Shown here: in pieces, positions 57,101-64,000 of the stretch
How positions within the stretch are numbered: the stretch's first letter is position 1
Layout of the letters: each line of letters starts with the position of its first letter
Assembly (NCBI RefSeq): GCF_964204645.1
Contig: NC_134031.1
Location: 18,349,307-18,413,306, forward strand
Source of the DNA: Tubulanus polymorphus
Lineage: Eukaryota; Nemertea; Palaeonemertea; Tubulaniformes; Tubulanidae
Direction: 5' to 3'
Length of the DNA: 64,000 nucleotides
Made by a program: the position numbers and the translations under genes
Notes under the pieces: generated by a model
Database searches by the model: none
Told to the model about the DNA's origin: nothing
Seen by the model: the letters and a program-made list of their open reading frames with translations, nothing else

Positions 57101-58655
57101 TCTAGCCGTGATATTGGCGTTGTGTTTATTGCTGGTTTTAGGCGAAGAGATTTTGATTTCTGGTGTTCTGTGGATCTATTTCGTAATCGCGGCTTTAGTT
57201 ATCATATGTTTGCTGTTGATGCTCAGTTTATGGTGTCAGCCTGTGAGCAGGTGAGTCACTGGATACAAACGATTCATAAAAACCAATTTAGACCATCTCA
57301 GTTCTATAGCCAATCTAACAACTTCTACGCCCATTTTAGTTCAATACCCATCCTAACAACACTGAAGACCAGTTTAAAATCATTTTGGTTCTCTAACCAA
57401 TCTAACAACTTAAGACCAGTCTGAGCGAATTTTGATTCCAATACGATTTAAGACACGACTGTTAAACTGGATATTAAAGATTCAATTCACAAATGAAGCG
57501 TAAAAGGTCGCTGAATGCACGAGAAGGCTGTGATTAGTAACTTACCAAAATTTTACTAATCGTCGAAGTCATTACGAATGAGAAGGTCATCGTTGTTCTA
57601 ATTCAGACTGTGTCTATTTTGATTTACAGAAAGACGTGTAATTTCATGACACCCGCTCTACCGTTTCTTCCGTGTTGCGCGCTATTCGTGAATGTGTATC
57701 TAATGTTGAAATTATCCCCGTTCACTTGGGTTCGATTCATTGTCTGGATGACTATAGGTAAAACATGATGTGAGAAATTCTAAAAATACAGTAGATGTCC
57801 TTTAGAACTATTGGGACGAATAGAAAATTTGCCGTTATAACGAATATGGCAGCGTTATAAAGAATGGTTTTTAACGTTTCCGCTTTTTTTAAGAACGGTA
57901 TTTCAAATGAATTTGAGTTGGATAGTGCAAATTTGTTCTCTGAAAAATGTTGGTGTTAAGAGAGCAGTAGCATTAAAAACGATGGCAGCGTTGTAACGAA
58001 CTTTAACTGTAATTTCAACTATCCAAACTTCAATAATACTGACTCATGGACCCAGTTTTGAAGAGAAGACTCAGATTCCAGGACCAGTTCAGGCTAGAAC
58101 CTAGGTCCTAGAACGATTCAATTACAGAAATTGGCGCCGAGGTCTCTGGTTTATTTAAGGGCAAGGCTCAGCTAGGTATCACGTATAGTTGCAATCGAAC
58201 AGCGTATGACCATTGTTTCCATTGGAGTCAACGACTGTGGAACTGCACCCGAAGTCTGACTACAGATTACTTTTTGCACGGCGCTTTTTCCTCTTTGATT
58301 ACGCCAAATCAGTTGTCAAACACAATAAGTGATCTAGAGGAAAGAAACTCGACTTTCCCCTGATTATCCTTTGTTTCCAGCACTGGTTAGCAAACAAACG
58401 TCACATGCATGACGTCACTTGCATAATAAATTTCCAAATTGATTTTATTTTATTTTTTTTCATCCAGTTTACAACTTTCTATTCTATTCTGCAGGATTTG
58501 GAATATATTTCACGTATGGCGTGAAAACGGCCGAAAAGATTTACAAAGAACGCGAAGAGGTTTTAGAATTACTGAGTAAAAACACTCACCACAAAAGCAG
58601 CATCAGCGGTAGCAAATCCGACAAACCGGACGACATCACAGACGATCTAAGATGA
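54143..58655 (+). CDS. SLC7A14: SLC7A14-type cationic amino acid transporter
   Basis: Eight coding exons join in frame to 716 residues: 54143-54422, 54781-55011, 55185-55393, 55690-56045, 56361-56485, 56590-57250, 57630-57757 and 58495-58655. It is a 14-helix APC-superfamily membrane carrier. [15 protein letters not shown] (54-68) is the unwound TM1 substrate motif. [48 protein letters not shown] and [10 protein letters not shown] match SLC7A14 more closely than CAT1-3, as I recall them. SLC7A14 is reported in lysosomes and neurons and its substrates are still argued. A long hydrophilic loop (about 419-565), acidic and rich in Thr/Asp/Glu, separates the last four helices. The start is set by an in-frame TGA just upstream (54089) in an exon opened by the acceptor at 54084, so at least one non-coding 5' exon exists upstream. 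Confidence 0.92.
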
Positions 58656-58881
58656 GATCTGAGACTGTTTTTAGATCATAAACTAAAATTAACAGTCGTA
58701 TTATTGTCATATCCCGCGGCTGAAGATAAACTAAGACTACGGCACTTCATTAACGTGGGATTTATAGACAGTGACTGGCTATACGGAAATCACGATATCC
58801 CGTGTGTATCTAGCGTGGGCTATTCATATTAATAATAACATCTACTACACAATAACAACCTCCGATTTTTTAAGTAATAAT

Positions 58882-59020
58882 AGAGAATTCCACAGTAATA
58901 ACGAACACGTGATATGATGTCCGAAATGAGAATATAGTCGAAATGTTTGATAAACTGCTAGCTCAAGGAAAAACATTTTCGGACTTATATTATTTTTTCG
59001 TCATCATTATGGAATTCTCT
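58882..59020. mobile_element. Foldback element with ribozyme-like core (copy 2, diverged)
   Basis: AGAGAATTCCACAGTAATAA at left is inverted as GGAATTCTCT at right, with TCCGAAA / TTTTCGGA near the core. The core ATATAGTCGAAATGTTTGATAAACTG aligns with ATATAGTCGAAACGTTGAAATAAACTA of copy 1. The arms are much more mutated. It lies about 230 bp past the SLC7A14 stop. Confidence 0.7.
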
Positions 59021-61060
59021 GCATACTATCGTCAGTATACACGCGTGTAGTGTTTCATCAATGGTCAACGTGTAATGGTTAATTTTATTTTGCGAATTGG
59101 CAAAAGCGAATAGTATCCGGATGTATGATCTTTAGGACTGTAAAATATAAACGCATGACCTTGTGTGACCTGTGACACCTAGGACGATTCCATCGATTTT
59201 GGTTGATTTAAAGATATTATTGAGTGTTCTTTGCGTGGATTTAAGTATCCTCGGACTCAAATATGTAGCTTATTAAGAATGAACCTGATTGATCCGGAGA
59301 AGTGAACGTTGAACAACAGTCAGCCCCCGATATACCATCCCCTGATATACCGCCACCCCATAGCCTAACGCTAGGGTCCTGGTTTATAGACAGCTTTAAA
59401 CCGGGGCTAACTCAGAGCATTTTTAATTGAACTAACCCTCGGATTTAAATATAAAACAGTCCATAAAACCAGACCCAGGTTTCTCTTTCTGATAACGAAA
59501 CATTGGTATTTTGTGTTGGAACTAATCTGAATTAACCCCCATTACCGTCATACTTTCTTTGCCACCCAAATCCAAATAATGGGTACCGTATTTGGGAAGG
59601 GTTGGGTGCGGTACATCGGGGGCCTTGACTGTCTATTTTTTAGTCATGCGCCTGTAAGTCATCGAGTACGATCGATAAATCAGAGAACCGATAAATTCTC
59701 TGTAGTGAGACGGATCACGTGTAAAATCCGTCTGCGCCAAGTTGAACTCTGTCTAGAGAGTTCTCTTGACGAATTGTCTTTGTTTGTAGTCGTGTTGTGT
59801 ACGGTATGTTTAACGGTCGAGATTAATTAAAAAATCCCCTCTGTAATAAATTACCTTTCCTTTTATTAATATCCCGACTAGCGCCATGTTGTTGTGTTAT
59901 GTGTATGAGGCCTCCTCTCTCTCTCAATAAACGTCATTCTCATAACGTATCGTGTAATTGTGTCTTGCGTGAGTAAGAGCACTCAGTCCCACAGTCGGGG
60001 CCCAGAAGTTGTTAAACTTGTCTTGGTTTGAATAATTGGCAAATTAGTTTTCAGTGACGATGAAAATTCAAGCTTAACCAAGCTTTAAGTTTAGTTGCTG
60101 TTGGTCACTTTATGTTTTAGATGTGATGACAACAATTCGAACTTAACCGTTTTACGCTTAGACTTATTCCCGAAACTGGTATGGCCCTTGGATTCGACTC
60201 GGGTCTGTTTTAGAGATTGACTCCTAACCGCTTCAAAATTAACTGAATTCGCGAAGAATCGATATAAGAATTGAACTTGTTGTTAAAAAGCGGTCAAATA
60301 ATGAAGATGTCATGATTTGTCTTTTAATCATTGAGTCGCCCTTTTTTGAATACAAGTTATTATCAGTTCCGAATTTTCACATTCAAATTGCGAATTTTCA
60401 TAATTTCATCAAGATTTTGCCATAAAAGGTCGAAAAAACGCCTCTTTCAAGCTCTGAATTTCGAAAATTAATACTAGGAATCTTCGATTGCAATTCCCAA
60501 GATCCAGAAATATCGGCGAATACGGTACAAAGTATGGAATATAGTTCCGCTTGTATTCATTCTGACCCCCTTTAGAATATCCTAGTGACGCCCCCTGGTG
60601 CTAACAGGTTGTGGAACTGAAATCTGTAACCAGACAATGCATTTTTATTTTTCTGCCTGTGATTATGAAACGAATACATATTGTATACTAAATTATGCTA
60701 AGTTATGAAATGTATACTACATTATCAATAAATGGAAAACTGATTGAATCTGAAAATGAATCCAGTAATTCTTTTTTCCTTTTTTTGATATTACAGTTTA
60801 TAGCTTAGACTTTTGTTCAACTTGTAACCTGTAGCAGTAACATCATGACGGTCATCAAGTAAATGGTGCAAGTGTCACATTTCATGATTCAATTTTCCAT
60901 CAGATTTACCACCCGGATCCGTCCAAACGATTTAGGCTAAACCACTTTGTTTTCGCCGAGTTTTCTCACCGACTGCTGCATTAGCTTTCCGTGTGTCAAT
61001 GAAGAAAGGGGGAAATTCCTTATTTGATGTATTTGATGATATTTGATGTAATAATCATTT
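59021..61060. other. Intergenic, no gene recognised
   Basis: AT-rich flank of SLC7A14 with a palindromic element (59371-59480) and family A debris near 60610. Short ORFs show no family resemblance. Confidence 0.5.
59371..59480. mobile_element. Palindromic short element, family P
   Basis: CCTGGTTTATAGACAGCTTTAAACC and its inverted partner ending AAAACCAGACCCAGG, with GGGGCTAACTCAG / AACTAACCCTC inside, match the family seen at 47799. Confidence 0.6.
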
Positions 61061-61066
61061 CTCAAT

Positions 61067-61090
61067 TGAAGAAGGCTTGAAGGCCGAAAC
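61067..61090 (+). other. TGAAGA-stem-GAAAC retroelement tail motif
   Basis: TGAAGA (61067-61072), GGC/GCC hairpin (61074-61076 with 61083-61085), GAAAC (61086-61090). Same layout as the foldback cores and the Penelope fragment; here the first base of the hammerhead core is T. Probably a retroelement 3' tail. Confidence 0.4.
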
Positions 61091-62814
61091 GTTTTGTGAT
61101 CTCTTATCAAATTAAAAATGCACCTCGTCCACACGGTCTATTTTGATTTTAATAATTCTTTCGACCGACCAAGAAAGTTTTTGAAGTAGTTGACATTGAC
61201 CGGCAACATCTTTTGTTTCGACCGTACAGCAGCGCCGGTATTTAGTGGCGGTAGATTTTTCCTAGGGAGAATCCGTGGCGTTTCTGTTCGTAGGAAAATA
61301 AATATACGTCGAATTCAAGAACGGACTGATAATACCAGTGGACTGATACAAAATGTTTTCACTCCTTGCCTTCCGAATGTAAGGAGAATTCATTTATGGA
61401 GAATTAAATATCAGTGATGATTCATAGGTTTAAATTTATTACGAATGAAACCATAGTTTTTTGATAGATATTCTCGGTATTTATTATGTCTCTTTCTAGT
61501 GATGACTATAGTGATGGTTGTCAGTAAGGCCAAGAAGTTTCTCTAAAGTTGTGCTGTATTAATCAAATAGAAAGGTTCTCGACAGATACATTGGATTATT
61601 TGATGATGCCAATATTGCTTACATGTATGAACAAGTTTTCTTCTCAGTCTTATCGATGGGAACCTACTGGTCAATCTGTCTTATCGAAGCCCCTTCCATT
61701 AAGACCCTCAGACTCGATCAGTTGTCAGATTAGACTTCGATCCGTTTTTTTCTCACGCCGCGTCACAATTCGGACTCGACACGACGCGACAAGATCCGGC
61801 TATACGTTATTCAATTTTCGTCGATAGCAACCGACACGGAATGTTCTGTCGTCTGTGCCACGTGATAAGACAGACGATCAAAGACCGCAAAGTTCAGTCG
61901 ACAAGACGGTGGCATCAAGGTCTCAGCGAGAAACCCTGCTCGAAAATGAATACCATTTACTGAGTGGAACGTACATATTGCCAATTGGCTCCTCGTTACC
62001 ACTTTCTCGTCTTCCAATAATCTAAGTAGGATACTTACTGCTTTGAGTCGCTTGATTTCATTAGGAGCGGCAATCAAGTCCTGGCAAGTGAGTGGGACAA
62101 TGGGCATACTTTGAGCTCAGGTCGAACTTCGGTTTTCCTAGTTTGTCAACTTAGTGGTCGGAGCTGAATCGAACGCACTATGGTTCAGTCTTAACGCATT
62201 TCACAGTGTGACAGCCATCTTGGAACTATCCGAACTGCAACGTGCTCAATCCCGTGGTTGACTATTCGGGGGGAGGGGGGTATCCATAGGTCCGACCTAC
62301 GAGCAATCATCTCAAGTTCTGTCAAGGCTCGACGAACCGACATTCGGCTTCCTTCCGTTCGCTGATTGTCGATTAACTCCGATATCCGCATTTCACCTAG
62401 GCTGATCCTCGCTGCCCAGAGGGTGGGAGGGTCTCTATGCGATTGGCTGTATTTGGCTGTATGGCGACGTTTGTAGCCCCTTTTTTGAATCCGTCTAAAG
62501 ATAAGAGATGTGGTACTTTGAATACTGGAGAATTGTATAAGAAAACAATAGTCTTTTTTGTCATGAGAATTAAATCAATTGTTTTATTTTTGGTGAGAAA
62601 TAACGGGATCTATCTGTAGGGCTCCGTTTTATCCTTCCAATCCCTGGTAGTATCCTGGGTCCGTTTTGTGTACTCGGTGGCTCCCTCTATGAGCAGGTGT
62701 TGTGTACTCTCGCGCTTGTGTTAGTATTTCATCTCGCACGAGCCGTTAGCTTGTCACGTGACAGACGAAATACCAACACGAGTGAAAGAAACTTTCTCGA
62801 CGAATCCGCGCAAT
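61091..62814. other. Intergenic, no gene recognised
   Basis: No coding exon recognised. A 98-codon minus ORF at 61811-62107 has no family resemblance and is probably chance. Confidence 0.45.
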
Positions 62815-63075
62815 TTCCTCTTCCACTTTTCATTGCCCTCTTCCTCCTCACTCTCTCTTCCTTTCCACTTTCCTCCCCTTCCCTATCCTCCTCCACGGCC
62901 CGCCCCGTCCCTCTTCTCCTCCCTAATCCTCTTCCTGATCTCCCTTCTCCCTTCCCTATCTGATCTGTTCTTCTCCATCCCCTCACCTTCCATATTTATC
63001 CGCTAGTCTCACTCATCTCCCCTCTCTCTCCCACTCCCCTCTCTTATCCGTCCCCTTCTCACCCTCCTCATCTCT
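62815..63075. repeat. Long polypyrimidine tract
   Basis: About 260 bp almost wholly C and T on the plus strand (CTCTTCCTCCTCACTCTCTC). ORFs on both strands here are artefacts of composition. Confidence 0.9.
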
Positions 63076-63206
63076 TACTCTTGCATCGCACCCATTTCTC
63101 ATTTTATTTCGCAGGTGCTAAAATCACCGTCAAATCTTATAATTGCTTTTCTTCATTTTCTCATAAGTCTTTAATGAATTCTTCGCATGAAATGTTTCGC
63201 TTACAG

Positions 63207-63658
63207 TTTATGAGATTGTCGCGTCGTTGTCGGGTCTGACGCTGAGCTTGCGATACACACTGCCGATATATATTGCAAGACGACAACACTTCGCTTTTAA
63301 AAAACGACACAATTTAACGACCCCACTTCCCCGTGTAAGCTCCGGAAGGGCTTATTCCCCGTATATCAGGAACGATGTCGCATTTCCGGTCAAGGAAGCT
63401 GACGTCTTTGATCAATTCCTGGCCGATTTAATCCACGGTATCGGAGTCTTTCCGGTATTTATACCCGTATCTGCATCTGTATTTAATGCAACCTTAAAAA
63501 TCCTTTACACCGCGTCAAATAGCGATACCGGTAGCTCCACTAACTGCCGGCTCAGTCGACCTAGTACTTCGCAGTGTGTCTTAATTATTTCCGCGCTGAT
63601 GATTTTTGATGCGGGATGTTTTTTAGAAGCTGGCAGGAAATTCCGTGTTTCCGACTGA
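63207..63658 (+). other. Unassigned open frame after an acceptor-like site
   Basis: A frame of about 150 codons runs to a TGA at 63656-63658 and follows CGCTTACAG, a plausible splice acceptor. It contains FVLADLIHGIGVF-like hydrophobic pieces (DQFLADLIHGIGVFPVFIPV) but no domain I recognise. It could be a terminal exon of a gene whose other exons were not seen, or chance. Confidence 0.2.
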
Positions 63659-63700
63659 GATCCTGTATAGAGAATAGTAATGGCCGCGCGACAGTGTTCA

Positions 63701-63813
63701 AAATCCCCATCGGGAGAATGTGTATAGATCCCCATCCGAAGAATAGTGTATAGATCCCCATCCGAAGAATAGTGTATAAATCCCCATCCGGAGAATAGTG
63801 TATAGATCCCCAT
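63701..63813. repeat. Minisatellite, 26-bp unit x 4.3
   Basis: ATCCCCATCCGAAGAATAGT-GTATAG repeats four times with few differences. Confidence 0.92.
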
Positions 63814-64000
63814 TTCTTCGAAATCACACCATGGATTGAACCATAATTCCATTCGCAGTCACGTTGCAATGGGTATTTCCTTTAAAGATTATATTGTCAA
63901 CAGTTCTACGTCCAGTCCCAACATTTTTTGCCACAACAAGGCATGAAGAATTAGCGAACTCAATTCTTTTCTGAATTGGGGTTAACTAGCTGTAAGCTTA

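Noticed and set aside
62729-63006. Ser/Leu/Pro-rich and Arg/Glu-rich ORFs on both strands
   Set aside because: They come from the polypyrimidine tract, which lacks stops in several frames.

Overview
This window is animal nuclear DNA. The genes have many short exons and GT-AG introns, the intergenic DNA is AT-rich and crowded with small inverted-repeat elements, and the encoded proteins are metazoan (ABCB multidrug transporter, MTHFR, rhodopsin-class GPCR, STKLD1, ZNHIT6, SLC7A14, a CARD protein). The mix of CARD adaptor, intronless GPCR and Penelope-like retroelement fragments fits a marine invertebrate, perhaps a spiralian such as a mollusc, brachiopod or annelid. The sequence alone does not fix the phylum.

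Layout. 1-2275: minisatellite of about 44-50 bp units, cut by the window edge, running up to the first coding exon of a CARD adaptor gene (2280-4290, +). 7942-17595 (-): 24 exons of an ABCB-type transporter that stop in the second transmembrane domain; no second ATP-binding domain is found in the window. 19580-27393 (+): complete MTHFR gene behind a TATA/CCAAT promoter, with an intronless GPCR (22920-23891, -) inside intron 3 and a duplicated exon end in intron 4. 27400-36300: gene-poor and repeat-rich, with short inverted-repeat elements, LINE and Penelope-like debris, and an odd row of exon-like modules on the minus strand (about 31.4-34.4 kb). 36334-43729 (+): 16-exon STKLD1 kinase gene, convergent with ZNHIT6 (44722-46649, -). 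46650-54084: largely non-coding. 54143-58655 (+): SLC7A14-type amino-acid transporter. 58656-64000: non-coding, with repeats.

The genes do not form one pathway. Exon joins were followed by hand. The reading frame stays open across every junction of MTHFR, STKLD1, ZNHIT6, SLC7A14 and the CARD gene. It also stays open through ABCB, apart from an ambiguous second exon. The best leads are the in-frame triplicated exon end with splice donor in MTHFR, the catalytically intact STKLD1, the ABCB gene without NBD2, the foldback elements with a ribozyme-like core, a Penelope-like insertion with a clean 13-bp target duplication and a hammerhead-like motif, and the tandem exon/mini-intron modules at 31.4-33.3 kb.
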